The notes beneath the pieces are model-generated. The model had not been told where the DNA came from, made no database searches, and was given only the letters and a program-made list of their open reading frames with translations. From contig CM034607.1 of assembly GCA_020091685.1 (NCBI GenBank), positions 33,281,102 to 33,345,101 on the forward strand: a stretch of 64,000 nucleotides of DNA, written 5' to 3'. Each line of letters opens with the position of its first letter. Positions within the stretch are counted from its first letter, which is position 1. This document shows positions 23,236 through 34,731 of the stretch, piece by piece. This DNA is from Lutjanus erythropterus. Its lineage: Eukaryota; Chordata; Actinopteri; Lutjaniformes; Lutjanidae. Made by a program: the position numbers and the translations under genes.

Positions 23236-24199
23236 ATGTGTGTTTTGCATTCTTCTGAAAGAAAACATGTTATGGAATCAAAATAGCCCAAAATCTGTAA
23301 ACCAGTGCCTGAAACAAAACCCACAATGTTTTTCCCTCAATCCCAGAGTCTGCTTGTATATTTTGGTTATGAAACAGTCTTATGGCAACAGCAGTCCGAC
23401 CAGACCCTCACATGACTTTCAGAGGCTCCTAGCAACACAGGAAAAGGGTTGATTTTAAATTTGCACTGTGAAAATGCTTTATTCATGGCTTGCTGGAGTG
23501 TATTTTATTCTTCACTCTCAGTAAAGCATCATTGTTTGCAGGAGAGGAGTTGTGCAACATGATATCATGTTGCCAGACTGGACTGCACCTTTCTGCGTTT
23601 GAATTCTTAAAAGTTAGAAACTATAACTGAGTCCCAAAAGCTTATTTCCTTAAATCAAGCAAAGAAAAATCCATCAGTGTGGTAAAAAATATTTCATCAG
23701 GTTTTAGAAATTAGTGTCTGTGTTCTGAAACTAAGAGGGGTTGTTGCGCTAGAATCAAAACGTAAAACTCGATTTCTGGAAATTAAAGAAGTTGGTTTGC
23801 CTCAGAACAAGGTAAATTATTTTGTTGCTGCACTGGCACATTCTTTTCACTTGTTTTAAGAAAATAGTACAAAATGATTTAAATCACAGACAGATATTAC
23901 CTGAGGAGAATAGATTTTGCAGTGTATTTCTGTGGAAAAGTGATGACTTTAATCAAAGATTTGCTCTCTCTCGAATGTTCCAACAATTTTGCAGTAACGC
24001 ACAGCATATTATTGCACACATTTTCTTTATAAGTGCCATAAAAAGCGAAGTTTAATATAAATAAATGAGGATTTGTGGTCTTGTGTTCATGTATTGGAGG
24101 ATTTCTGTAGTGGCGAGGGGACGCCAGAGGGTGGCAGCACTGTGCTGCAGAGCCGCCAGAAAGAGGCTGTTTTTCCTTCAGTTTGATTAGTGTAAGAGA

Positions 24200-24201
<2 letters not shown>
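23236..24201. other. Unassigned non-coding DNA
   Basis: No recognisable feature. Minus-strand open frames here continue into the (GT)n array downstream and are artefacts. Confidence 0.5.

Positions 24202-24262
<61 letters not shown>
24202..24262. repeat. (GT)n microsatellite, about 30 units
   Basis: Uninterrupted GT run. It generates Cys/Val and Thr/His repeat open frames on the two strands. Confidence 0.97.
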
Positions 24263-24263
<1 letters not shown>

Positions 24264-25236
24264 ATGAGTGTGTGTGACAGAGAGAGTGAGACTCCAAAAG
24301 TGCAAAGTTGCTTTTCCATCACATCCAACTTTCTCTTACCTGCAGTCTCTTTCTCTCAGACACACACACACTCTTGTATATTTATTCCCATGTGTGTCAT
24401 GTCTATACTCTGTTTGGGCAGGTGTGCTTAGATTTATGCACCTTCTGCACCTCATTCATACATATTCCTGCACACTCAAGCATATACTTGAATACATAAA
24501 CAAACACTGAAATCCCTCCTGCAGGATTGATCCGATACAGGTAGACCGTCTGTTCCCCACACAGCACGCTGGCGTGAGTGACTCTTTACACTCTGACACA
24601 TTCACATCTGTGTACTGTGGCATCAGACTGACACCAGCACACAAACACAATATACACACACACACACACACACCTTTCTCTCTCCTCCTTCTAACAGATG
24701 GGATGATGGGATGGGGTCGTTTGCCAGATTCGGCTTCCAAGCTGCAGCCTGACAATCTGATAGGTGTCGGAGAGACGAGAAATATGGTGAGGAGGACAGT
24801 GAGGGACAGCACAGACGGACAGCGGAGATGGAGGACAGATCGGAAATAGTGAAATGTCAAGTGGGAGAGAAGGAGAGGAAGAAAAGTGACTTTGAGCTGC
24901 TCTTTGGAAGTTCACTAGATGTGCATTTGTCAAACCAACCTGTTAGTCCTCATCCTTGAAGCGTCCTCTCTTACCATTTAAAAACACTCCTGACTTCTGT
25001 GCAGCTTCAGTCTCACCACAGCCCGTTCTCATTCCCACATTGTTTGCTCAACATTTTGTCACATCCCTCTGTGTTTCATGCAGACAAGGTACACTTTACT
25101 GTCCAGTGGCACGGATGGATTGGTCAAACAAACAGTTTCACAGAGGAGGGCAGGGTTCATGTCGCACTGGGTGGTGGAAATGAAATGAATTTCATCACAA
25201 TATGAGACTGTGATTGTTTGTGTGATGGAGGGTTGT
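24263..25236. other. Unassigned DNA with a second CA array
   Basis: Contains a (CA)n at 24653-24673 and a GA/GGA-rich patch at 24770-24890. The minus-strand open frame 24456-24860 is built on the CA array. No gene was recognised. Confidence 0.55.
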
Positions 25237-25470
25237 GACCAGAGACTGTATATAGAAAGTGACAACATGAGAGCTCCCTAGAAGTGAAGCCAAGGCATCT
25301 TGATCGCCCCCTGGTGGCTGGCTGCAGTATAGGTCATAAATCCTGCCTCCTCAATGATAATCGATGGAACATAAACCAAACTAAAACATCAAAGTACAAG
25401 CAATATATTACCACAGAAATGCCGTTTGCGACTGCCTTTATAATTATGTTTTGTTTCACTGGACTTTATT
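25237..25470 (+). repeat. Fish 'CCCCCTGGTGGCTGGCTGCA' interspersed repeat
   Basis: GACTGTATATAGAAAGTGAC, CTCCCTAGAAGTGAAGCCAA, CATCTTGATCGCCCCCTGGT, GGCTGGCTGCAGTATAGGTC and ATAAATCCTGCCTCC are the hallmark blocks of a high-copy percomorph repeat that I recall. The CACTGGACTTTA-like end is near 25467. It carries no coding sequence, and its class is unknown. Confidence 0.75.
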
Positions 25471-25531
25471 AAAGCATACCATCATTAGTGTAGCTCCATT
25501 AACAAGTAGGGCAGTACGTAAGTGCATGATG

Positions 25532-25615
<84 letters not shown>

Positions 25616-25621
25616 CAGACT
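25532..25621. repeat. (GATA)n/(GACA)n array, LINE tail
   Basis: About 22 tetranucleotide units: GATA, then GACA, then GATA, then GACA. It sits exactly at the 3' side of the minus-strand LINE that follows, where many non-LTR elements carry short tandem tails, so it probably grew from that tail. Confidence 0.9.
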
Positions 25622-26298
25622 ATGGAAATAATACAAGAAAAAAACTGTACTAAAACATAAAAGTATGCAAGAGTAATATTCAAGGACACACTATATCAAA
25701 AATGTAAAGAAATAGAAAGAAGAAATTATATGCATAGGACAAGTGTGCAATGAGGTGCAGTGGGGGTGGAGACAAGATGTTCAAATTAGTCACAAGCATG
25801 GTTATGAAGGTGCAAACCAAAAATAGAGCAAAACAGAGAAGTTTTTTGGTCAGACAGAAACTTGACAGGACCTACAGCAGAGACTTCAGAGTGTTTTCTG
25901 TTAGACAGAGATGAGGTGTTGGAGAGTGTTATTGCTCAGAGCAGGAAAGATTTCCTGTATTGGTCCTTGTGACAGCGAAGAGAAAGAGCTCCGCTGTCTG
26001 AAGAAACTGTTATCAATCTTGGATAACCCTGACCACCCTCTCCACCACGTACTGGACGATGTCGTCCTCTCCACCGCTGCTTCAAATGTGTCCGGTTTGC
26101 GTCTGATCACAGAGCCAGCCTTCTTAATGAGTTTATTGAGTCTGTTTGTGTCGCTGCTCCCCCAACAGACTACAGCAAAATAAAGAACACCGGCCACAAC
26201 AGACTTATAGAAGATCTCCAGCATCTTGCTGCACATGTTGAAGGATCTCAGCTTCCTCAGGAAATAGAGTCTGCTCATCCCCATCTTGTATACAGCCC

Positions 26299-26301
<3 letters not shown>
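25622..26301 (-). mobile_element. LINE (L2/CR1/Rex1-like) ORF2 C-terminus and 3'UTR
   Basis: On the minus strand from about 26298 the frame reads SRLYFLRKLRSF, MLEIFYKSVVAGVLYFAVVC, WGSSDTNRLNKLIKKAG. This is the region downstream of the reverse-transcriptase catalytic core in fish non-LTR retrotransposons. A frameshift after the KKAGSV motif is evident, because the expected downstream motif is only seen in another frame (LDNPDHPLH read within the minus-strand sequence near 26020). Catalytic RT and endonuclease domains are missing. The 5' break lies at the (GT)n array (26302), and the 3' side carries an untranslated region and the GATA tail. It is a 5'-truncated, inactive copy. Confidence 0.85.

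Positions 26302-26383
<82 letters not shown>
26302..26383. repeat. (GT)n microsatellite, about 41 units
   Basis: The longest dinucleotide array in the window. It joins the 5' truncation point of the LINE directly, so an open frame reads from the array into the LINE remnant and is spurious. Confidence 0.97.
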
Positions 26384-26385
<2 letters not shown>

Positions 26386-27221
26386 GGGGGGTTTGAAAGT
26401 GAGGGAGAGCAAGCAGCAGGCGAGTAACGATGCTGCTCACAGTGGAGCAAAAACAGTAAATGTACAGTTCAGGTTACAGTGTGTCAGTTAATAAATGCGA
26501 TTAGTTAGTCAACTTTATGGGCAGGAATTTGATAGTTGTCATTATTGCTCAGAATCTGACTCTGAATGATGTCACCAGTGCAAGATGGCACAGCTCGTAT
26601 AGGAGATATTTTGACTTCTCTGCTGCACTGTTGTCTTTCTGCCATTTTGTCTTCTGCTTAAGAAACTGTCTTAAAAGTCCTCCCCCGTACTCCTAACAGT
26701 TTTTCACCTTAGTCGTTCTCTTAAGGGGATAATGCTTTGTGAATTCTATCTTTACCAGAATCTACTCTTAACTTTTATCATTCTAAGAATTTTCTTAAAA
26801 TTTCATCACTCTTTGTACAAGGAAGCTTTATGAATACAGTCCCCTGGTTTTGTACATGAGTATATTGTCATGTTGAAACAAGAAAATACCTTCACTTACA
26901 CACTTTTATAATAGCAGGAAGGTGCATTAAATTCTCCAAAGGGAAAAACTATCCACAAGCTTTTCACTTTTTTTCTTAAAAATTGATGGGACAAATGTTC
27001 AAACCTGAACCACAGATGGTTTAATGTTCAAAGTAAATACTTTATTCCAACTTAAAAGGGTTTTATTTACACTGATAGTGAGTATAATACGCTACAAAAA
27101 AGGGGAGAGGTTTGCAGACAGTTATGAGACTTAATGGTACAAATACATCTTTTCAATATACTTGTGTAATCTGTACCAAACCCGCTAAATATTGGTCATT
27201 TGCCTTTAAAGAACACAGTCC
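26384..27221. other. Unassigned DNA, possible eroded repeat
   Basis: At 26660-26850 the sequence has repeated TCTTAAG/CTTAAAA words and ends TTTATGAATACAGTCCCCTG, which resembles an old fish DNA element end (recalled, weak). Otherwise nothing was recognised. Confidence 0.4.
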
Positions 27222-27690
27222 ATCCATCCATCCATCCATTTTCTTCCGTTTATCCAGGGTTAGGTCACAGTGGCAGCAGGCAGAGTATTCCAGATGTCCC
27301 TCTCCCCATCAACATTTTCCAGCTCCTCCTGGGGAATTCTGAGATGTTCCCAGGCTGGATGAGATATGGAATTCCTCCAGCAACTTCTGGGTCTACCTCA
27401 GGGTCTTCTTCCAGTTGGACATGTAAGTAAAACCTCCAGAGGAAGGCACCCAGAAGGCTCCTAATCAGATGCCTGATCCACCCCAGCTGGATCCTTTTGA
27501 TGCGAGGGAGCAGCTCCCTCCCTTGATTTCCGAGCTGCTCACCCTGAGCCCAGCCACCCTACAGAGGAAACTCATTTTGGCTGGATTTGTACCCAAAGCT
27601 TGTGACCAGACGAGGGTTGAAATGCCAGTCGAGCGTTGAACACTAATATGCTCACTTTGCTGCTGATGTGGCACCAATGATCACCAAACT
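27222..27690 (-). mobile_element. RTE/Rex3-like LINE, ORF2 C-terminus with (GGAT)n tail
   Basis: On the minus strand MSFLCRVAGL is followed, after frameshifts, by RIQLGWIRHLIR and the nucleotide words AACATCTCAGAATTCCCCAG and GAGGAGCTGGAAAATGTTGA. These match the degenerate C-terminal part of RTE-type fish LINEs (family pattern RSQLRW.GHL.RMPPGRLP, recalled). The 3' end is a short (GGAT)n tail at 27222-27239, typical of RTE/Rex3. Several frameshifts and stops make it a pseudogene. A separate RTE fragment lies in opposite orientation at 38.4 kb. Confidence 0.85.
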
Positions 27691-30600
27691 GGCAACCTCA
27701 TGATTCCAAATGATACAAATTCTTTCTCTGGATGGTCTTTTCTATTCTCAGAGAGATTTCCAATTTGTTAACTTTCGATTTTTCACTTCCTGTGGGCAGG
27801 TATAATTTCCCAATAGTGTCCAGACTGACGTCAGTATTTCATTTGGGCAAATGGAGCAAATCTGCAGGGTCTGGATTAGTTTTAGAGTCTTTGGTGCAGA
27901 AGCCACAGTCTGTGATTTATGCTGATGGGACGGGTGTTATTTAAAAAACACATCCAGCCTTCTGCAGCTGTAGAGGTAAAGAAGGTGGACAGGAGAGAGA
28001 AATGGCAGGAGATAAAGAGACACGGGAGGTAGGGGACAGAAAGTGAGGAGAAATGAGACGGAGGTTGTTGTTTGATGTTTGCTGCCGGTGCTGAGGGTCC
28101 AGAAGGCCCCAGCCACATTACAGAGATGATGAAAAACACAGAGAGGAGGCAGAGGACAGACAGACAGATGGAGGGAAAAACTGAAAGAGTCAGGGAGGAG
28201 AGTGACCACATGGGAGAGGATTTTTTTTTTTTTTTAAAGAGCAGAGGACAGAGTGGCTTTGCAGGAGCCCCAGGATTACTATTTGTATTGTTTTCTTTAC
28301 TAACTGAAAAAGTGTTAAGTAATTTCCATCACTTCCGTACAATATAAACGTGGATTTTTTTTTTTTCTATTATTGGGCTCCTATGTCAAAATATTGCAAA
28401 ACATCACTGTTTTAGTTTCTTATTTTACATTTTATTGTGCTGACATTGTGAAAAGTTGTGTTTATAGCGGTGGTAATGCTCAGGATGCTGTTCCCATCAG
28501 CTCCACAGAGCCTTACACCAACTGTCAGCTTGCTGTTTTCAGTATTTTCTTTTTCTTTTCTTTTCTCTGAAACCTCACTACACTACACTACATGCTAACA
28601 GCAGAGACGTGAGGTACCACTGTGACATATAACCAAAGTAAATAGCAAACAATGGAATAAACACAGCGACTACAATATCAATAATAATAAAAGGTGACTG
28701 ACACCCCTGCAGCCCCCCCCCAATTCACCCAACATTCAGTCCATCTACACATGAAGGTCATATTATTCACAGTTCTTTCTCTCATTTCACTGACCTCCCT
28801 CTTTAACTTCCCCACTGAAAGCAACAATACAAGTTTAATTATAAACTGTATAAAGGTAAGAGGCTAGAGCATGAGTTAACTAAACAATCCAAATTAAATT
28901 TATGAATAATTCATAATCCATCAACAAACTGTCCAAATAATTAGGTAAGCAATTTGCCTGGAAATTATGCTGTCAATAAGACAAAAAAGAAGAATGAAAT
29001 TAAAAAAAAAAAAAAAAAAAAAAGCGATAAAAAGATGTGCTCCTGAATTTGTTTGCAGATTCCTCCGACTGGCATTTAGCGACTGGCTGCTGAACATGGT
29101 GAAACATTTAGCAGCTAAAGAGCCTCTAAAGATCTTTTTCTCAGCTGCTGGTGGAGACAAAACACAGAGCTAAAAGGAGAGTGAATATAAGACTGTGAAT
29201 CAGTCATGAGGTGGCATGACTCCAAATGAATACTAAGGATTATCAGAGGTCGAGGGGCTCGGACATTCGGACAGAGCTCAGAGTAGAAATAGGGACAAAG
29301 ACATATTAATTGCAATTATTTTGACTGCAATATGAGTTGTGATATTAAAGGAAATGATAATTTTTACATCAGTATTCTCACATTGAACATGGTATGTTAT
29401 TTTTTCAGGGATCTGTACGAACCAAACATGTTTTCTGAAGTCTAGAGAGTGATGTGTTGGCCAGGATACCTCTGCTGCACCACAATATTTAATTTACATT
29501 TTTATTTTTAATATTTTGGGCGGAATGATAGCCTGCATCAGGAGGTCTAAGAGTATAGTCAGTAAAGTGCAAGTAAATTGCTTCGTTCATAATGGATAAA
29601 AATGAACAATTTGCTTTCTGCAGCTCTGGGTGATAGCTGGTTGCCAGTTTTGCTTTTGAGGACTTTGTCAGTTCATTAATGTGTTTCTGAAGCACAGCGT
29701 GATCGTGGTTAACCTTGATTTAGCTGGCTAAAGAGACAAAACAGGGGGACAGACAGAGAGACAGGCGGACAGTTCACCAGAGGACAGGAGGGAGGCCGGA
29801 GCACCTTCATCTCCATTTCAATCACCATGTTAGCGGTGGGCTAATGGCTTTGAAATGACAACCTCACTGACACGCTCATCACACACTCATTCAGACACAG
29901 TTAGCAATGCAAATAAGGGAAGGTAAGCAGGAGGTTGTGAGACAGAGAAAGGGGGATAATTTAGATGCTAAAATGTTCCCAATTGTCAACATGTAGAATA
30001 TTTCACCCCACTGGAGACAGAGGTGCCAGTGATGGAAGGGTGGAAGGCAGCTTAGCTTCTGAAAGCCCAAATGAGCACAATTATGCGCAGGCTGGTGCTG
30101 TGCATTAGCAAGCAAATGGAGAGACAGAATTTATGCAAAGTGGGCTCTGGGAAATTATGGTGGTTGCTGCAGAAGAAACACACAGCGTTGACTGCGTTGA
30201 CTGAATGTCAGAAGGAGAGAGAGAGAGAGACAGATGCGTAGATGTTCTGCGGAGGACCCTGCAGCGCAATCAAATCAGCCTCATCACAATTGAATCATAA
30301 GGGCTCTTCAAGACAATGTGTGACAAAAGTGCTGCAATATGAAGGCAGTTTAATTGTCTTAATAGCAAAACTCTCATTTGAAAGATGAGAAAGCATCAAA
30401 GGAAGCAGAGGAATAAGCTTCAGCGAAGGATGCAAATGGAGCATACAGACTGTTTTGTTATCCACACATATGATCTTTATAAATTCTACGAAGGTGAAGG
30501 CAAAATTGGAGACAAAGACGCGAGAGAAATAAATCAACAGTGACATCAACCTTAACTAAAGCAAAAATTCAACGTTTTAGGAAACATGTTTATTTGCTTT

Positions 30601-31084
30601 CTGTTTCTGTTGCAGTGCAGAGTCTGCAGAAGTTGCTAACAGTTGTTAACTGCTGTTCATCATATGAGCTGCGATCAGATTTCATCCTTGTTCAACAAAT
30701 ATTTTGACTCCAAATAACAGAGATGCAGATTCACAGGGAACAAATATTATCAGAGATCCTCTGTGGTTAGTGAAACATGTTGGGTAATTTGCAGTGGAAT
30801 TCCGAGTTCACAAATGCATGCTTTTGTAATGTATTTTAGCAGAGAGCTGCACGTGGCATGTGGAATGAATACGTGAGTCAGAATCTGGATATAAAGTGTG
30901 GCTGCAGCCGCTCCCGTGGGCTGTGTGGCTTCTCTGACCTTATAAAAACCAGAATCTTTGGTGACGTACATGCACTGGTCCTGCAGCCATTGTGGCCCGG
31001 CCGTGAAATTTAGAGAGGATCAAAACCACATCTGTGCGCGGCCTCAGACAGAAGCTATCGCATTGTTCTGACAACACATTATTC
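27691..31084. other. Unassigned DNA with low-complexity patches
   Basis: Purine-rich at 27975-28215 (GAGA/GGAG words), T15 at 28221-28235, and A22 at 29002-29023. The stretch 29880-30290 is non-repetitive, keeps ATGCAAAT at 29907-29914, and may be a conserved non-coding element. The stretch 30880-31050 is GC-richer with a TATAAAAA word at 30941. Open frames up to 109 codons are shadows of the purine tracts. No exon was recognised. Confidence 0.4.
29907..29914 (+). promoter_or_regulatory. POU octamer ATGCAAAT
   Basis: A perfect ATGCAAAT in a non-repetitive stretch. Such 8-mers occur by chance about once per 65 kb on one strand, so its presence alone proves nothing. Confidence 0.15.
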
Positions 31085-31540
31085 CAAAAACCCCAGTAGT
31101 TTGTTGGACGGAAATCTCACTTGTCCAACAGCCCATCATCCCAAAAATAAACACCCACTGCACAGAAAATATACAGAGTTTGTTAGCTCAGTGACTGCTG
31201 ACTCTGTTTATGGTGCTGATTTGGCAGGATTTTGCTCCTCTTTCTGGTCCTACACCAAACAACATTCCAACATTCATTTTTCACAACTAAATTGGAGTAA
31301 AATCCAGAGTTTTGCCTCAGTTGGTGCATTCCTCTGTCACCCAAATGGTTAGGGGCGACTCTAACCTAACTGCACAGAGTGTGCATTTTTGGAGCAGTGG
31401 GTGTTTGTATTATTTTGAATAATAGACTGTTGGACAAAAGAGCTTTCGGTCCAGTGGGACACTTTTGAGGTTTCGGAATAACGGGCCTTCTGAACAATGG
31501 GCAGTCCCCAAATGGAGGCGAAAAAATCCACCTACCGGCA
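31085..31540. repeat. Inverted-repeat element with 'TTCGGAATAACGGGCC' words
   Basis: Left arm 31121-31170 (TTGTCCAACAGCCCATCATC, AAACACCCACTGC) pairs with right arm 31385-31437 (GCAGTGGGTGTTT, AATAGACTGTTGGACAA) across a 215-nt spacer. Further right, GAGGTTTCGGAATAACGGGC and CTGAACAATGGGCAGTCCCC resemble a dispersed fish repeat with 'cattattccgaa' words that I recall. This suggests an old DNA element. Confidence 0.6.
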
Positions 31541-31950
31541 CTTCTAAATCTCACTACTTATCACATTTTTATCTCCTTTGTCTAATCCGTTCAAAAAACT
31601 ACAAAAGGGAAGAGTAAAAACATCAAGTGGCAATTTTAGGGGAGGATTATGTTTCAATAACTTACTGAAGTGTCCTCTGGTTGCCTGGCAACCTTGCCAG
31701 GACCACAATATATATATATTCTGAACTAGACTAACATCTATGATATGATGCACATGCTAACAATGCAGAGGATTAGTCTCGTACTCATTTGTCAGGTATC
31801 TGATTTGAAAAATCAGGAACAATGCATCCAATCTGCCAACTGATCCCACTTTGACCTACACACAGCTCAGCCATTATTTCCGAATTAATTACGTGAATAG
31901 CACTCCCACTGACATTACTCACTGCTCATTCATTTCAGCTGAATGCAGCT
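31541..31950. other. Unassigned non-coding DNA
   Basis: A short (TA)n lies at 31709-31720. Otherwise nothing was recognised. Confidence 0.5.
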
Positions 31951-32290
31951 GAATAGGGAAGTGATGAGGGTGTGGAGAAGGTTGAAAAGAGAGACTGTAA
32001 GAGAGCTACATGTGCTGTGTGGAATTAGAGTGGAGAGGACAGCATGAAATGAAAATGGAAGGGAGACTATGGTTCGCGAGGAGAAGACGAAGGGGAGCAA
32101 TTCTGCCTCTGAGTCATGAGGACAAGAAAATATAAAGGAGAAATAACCATGAGTGGAGGATGCAGAGAGGAAAGGAGGAACTCGACAGCTGAGGGAAACA
32201 GAGATGGAGGGAGGTAAAGACAGGAAAAGACCAAAGCAAAAGTAAAGAGTGAGTGATGGATGAGAGGAAAAAGAGAAAGTGATTCTCTGC
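31951..32290. repeat. Purine-rich tract (GA/GGA words)
   Basis: Plus strand is about four-fifths A and G. The 158-codon Ser/Phe/Leu-rich minus-strand open frame is the translation of its pyrimidine complement, not a gene. Confidence 0.7.
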
Positions 32291-32424
32291 TGTTTAGTCT
32301 TTACCAGGAAGGAACGTTCTGTTCTATTTCTTTCCTTTGATGGATGGAAACAGAACAGTGTAAATGTGCTTGTGTTTGAAAATCTGCGTAGGGTTGGAGG
32401 CAACAATGTTATCCATTACTCTGC

Positions 32425-33115
32425 ATTCTTAGAAATAAAGGTGCTAGCTAGAACCACAGAGGGTTCTTTGGCTTGTGTCCAGAACCCTTTTTGGTTCCTG
32501 ATAAACCCTTTCATGAAGGTTCCACTGAAAATCCTTTCAAATGTTTCTACCTAGAACCCAGCATAAACATTAAACCTAACATCTGTGAAAGAATCTTATA
32601 TGAGAGGTTCTACAGTGAACCCTTCTATGTTGTAATGGTTCCACCCAGAACCCTCTCTGGGGGTTGTATTGAGAACCTGGACTCTTTCTGAGGGTACTAA
32701 CATGAATCCACCCAGTGTGCTCTATCAAGAACCCTTTTATATTCCATGGATTCATCTACATCCCATCCAAGTGGTTCCACCAAGAACCTTTTTATATTCT
32801 AAGGGTTTCATTTAGAACCCACACAAGGGTTTCACAGAGAACATTTTAATGTTCCAAGGGTTTCATCTAGAACCCACCCAAGGATTCTACAGAGAAGCCT
32901 TTAATATTCAAATGGTTTCCTGTAGGCCCCACCCAAGGGTTCTAAAGAGAACCTGTTTATATTCCATGGGTTTCATCTAGAATCCATCCAGGTGATTCTA
33001 CCAAGAACCTTTTTATATTCTAAGGGTTTCATCTAGAACCTACCTAGGTGGTTCTACCAAGGAACTTTTTCATATTCCAAGGGTTCCTAGAGAACCTAAG
33101 GAACTCACCTAGGAG
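32425..33115 (+). mobile_element. GAACC-family DNA element with expanded minisatellite (locus 3)
   Basis: Opens with ATTCTTAGAAATAAAGGTGC and GAACCACAGAGGGTTCTTTG, blocks shared with 11.8 and 49.8 kb. After the shared body (CTACCTAGAACCCAGCATAA, CTTCTATGTTGTAATGGTT, CAGAACCCTCTCTGGGGGTT) it has about seven tandem monomers. Their ATTC(C/T) marks fall at 32741, 32796, 32851, 32906, 32961, 33017 and 33074, a period of 55-57 bp. Each monomer reads TTTATATTC, AAGGGTTTCATCTAGAACC, CACCCAAGG, TTCTACAGAGAACC. The right end with TTATTTCTAAGA is missing, so the copy is truncated. No coding sequence is present. Confidence 0.85.
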
Positions 33116-33329
33116 CAGACAAAAAACTGAGAAAATTGTCTCATAAGAATATTGAATATAGAATATCGACCTTGCGTTTTTCTTTATTGTTCAGCTGAAC
33201 ATCGATGTATTTCATGTTACATAACATCATCATCATCTTCATTCTGCTGCTGAATTCCAGCGGTTCTCTTCTTCTTCGACTGACAGATTCCTGTTAGACG
33301 GCATCGACCGCTGCCTGGCAGTGAAAACG

Positions 33330-33425
33330 GCAATTGACGGAAAGTCTCGTCATTGGCGGGGAAGTGATGTGTCTTAATTGAGAGAACATCTCCTCAATGG
33401 CGGGGAAATAGTTTAGTAACCCGAT
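33330..33425 (+). repeat. Two-unit 44-bp direct repeat ('TCAATGGCGGGGAA')
   Basis: Unit 1 (33332) AATTGACGGAAAGTCTCGTC, ATTGGCGGGGAAGTGATG. Unit 2 (33376) AATTGAGAGAACATCTCCTC, AATGGCGGGGAAATAGTT. The two are about 70% identical by eye. Similar words occur beside fish DNA transposons, as I recall. The minus-strand 80-codon open frame over it has no assigned domain. Confidence 0.6.
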
Positions 33426-34371
33426 TACTTTCGCCCACTCACCACTATAGTCTTCTGTAATGCTGAGGTCAAAAAGAAGCAAATGGTTCCTTTTTTGAAG
33501 ACAGGGTTTTAGTAAGTCAGTAGTTAAGCCTGGCATTAAAAAGTCTAAATCACTGCGAAAGAAAAAGTAACTTCTGCTAGCTTGTTTTTCTTCATACCAT
33601 TAGCGACCCAGGTGCTAATTTGCCATTTTAAGCGTGTATGCCTTGTTGTTTTCCGGGGACTTTTAGAAACAAATAGTGGACGCTGTGATGCAGACTGAAA
33701 CAAGTGTCCAATTACAGAGTACAGCCAGTGAGTCAGACTGTAGTCACTACAACTGGTGAGTGTCTTGCAACATTGCCTGTTTTGTTGGACATTCAGTATC
33801 AACATATTTGCAATTTGCCAGGTATGTTAATTATAAAACTCATCATGTTAACAGAAAACATAATCTGGTTTGTACTGGTTTCTTTGAAATGTATTTGCTG
33901 TAGCACAGTAGTTAAACAAACTTTATTTCTAGGAGACGGGGCTGTTCAGTACACTCGAATAGAACATACTGTACAGTACTTGTATTTGTTCCAACACTGA
34001 ATTCAGGCATAATGAGTGTTAGTGTGTGTACAACTATGAGGGGACTGGGAGCAATGCTAACACAGATGTTTGTGCATATGTGTATTTTTATGTGTGTGTG
34101 AGTGAGAGAGAGACAGAGGTATACAGAGAGAGAAATATCCATTCATGGTTAATGAGCATCAGAAACATGTGTGTGACATCTGGCAACAATGGGCAAAACC
34201 CTCCAAACCCCACCTCATCCTCCTCTTCTCATCTGGCACCACGTTTCTTCCACTCTGCCACCCGTCCTCTTCCTCTCTCCTGGCATTCCTCCCCTCCTCT
34301 CTTCATCTTCCACACCCACGCTTCTCCTGACTGAAATTCACATCTTTAAATCCTGCACTGGACAAATGTAA
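33426..34371. other. Unassigned non-coding DNA
   Basis: Nothing recognised apart from TGTG words and a short (GA)n at 34098-34112. Confidence 0.5.
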
Positions 34372-34731
34372 GCGGAGAGGAGTGACGTTGCCACAGGGAT
34401 GATTGGGGGGGAAACAGAAAGTGGTGGTGGGGAGAGGGGAAACTTGATGGAGAGTAGGTGAAAGAGACAGATTTGGGAGGAAGTGTGGGGGTAGGGGGGT
34501 TGTAAGATGAAGGCTAATGAGGCAGCGTGATGAGAGGAGATGGTAAGAGTGAGGAGTCATCACCACTGAAGAGCGAATGAAAGAAAATGGTAAAATCATG
34601 GAGGGAGATGCAAGGAAGTAGAAACACTCAAAGGACGGGAGGCACTTTGAGGATCACAACGGGAGGAAAGTGGTGGTAAGATGGAGTGAAAGCTGAGAGT
34701 CCACACACACACACACACAGACACACACACC
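34372..34731. repeat. Purine-rich tract ending in (CA)n
   Basis: 34372-34690 is rich in GGGGA, GGTGG and GAGA words. A (CA)n with one GA interruption follows at 34702-34731. Confidence 0.75.

Noticed and set aside
25901-26440. 179-codon open frame as an intact gene
   Set aside because: It joins a (GT)n array to a LINE remnant; the start codon lies outside the LINE and a frameshift follows.
30941-30948. TATAAAAA as a core promoter
   Set aside because: No downstream exon, initiator or conserved frame; short AT words are expected by chance.
31930-32406. 158-codon Ser/Phe-rich minus-strand frame as a secreted or membrane protein
   Set aside because: It is the translation of the pyrimidine strand of a purine-rich tract.
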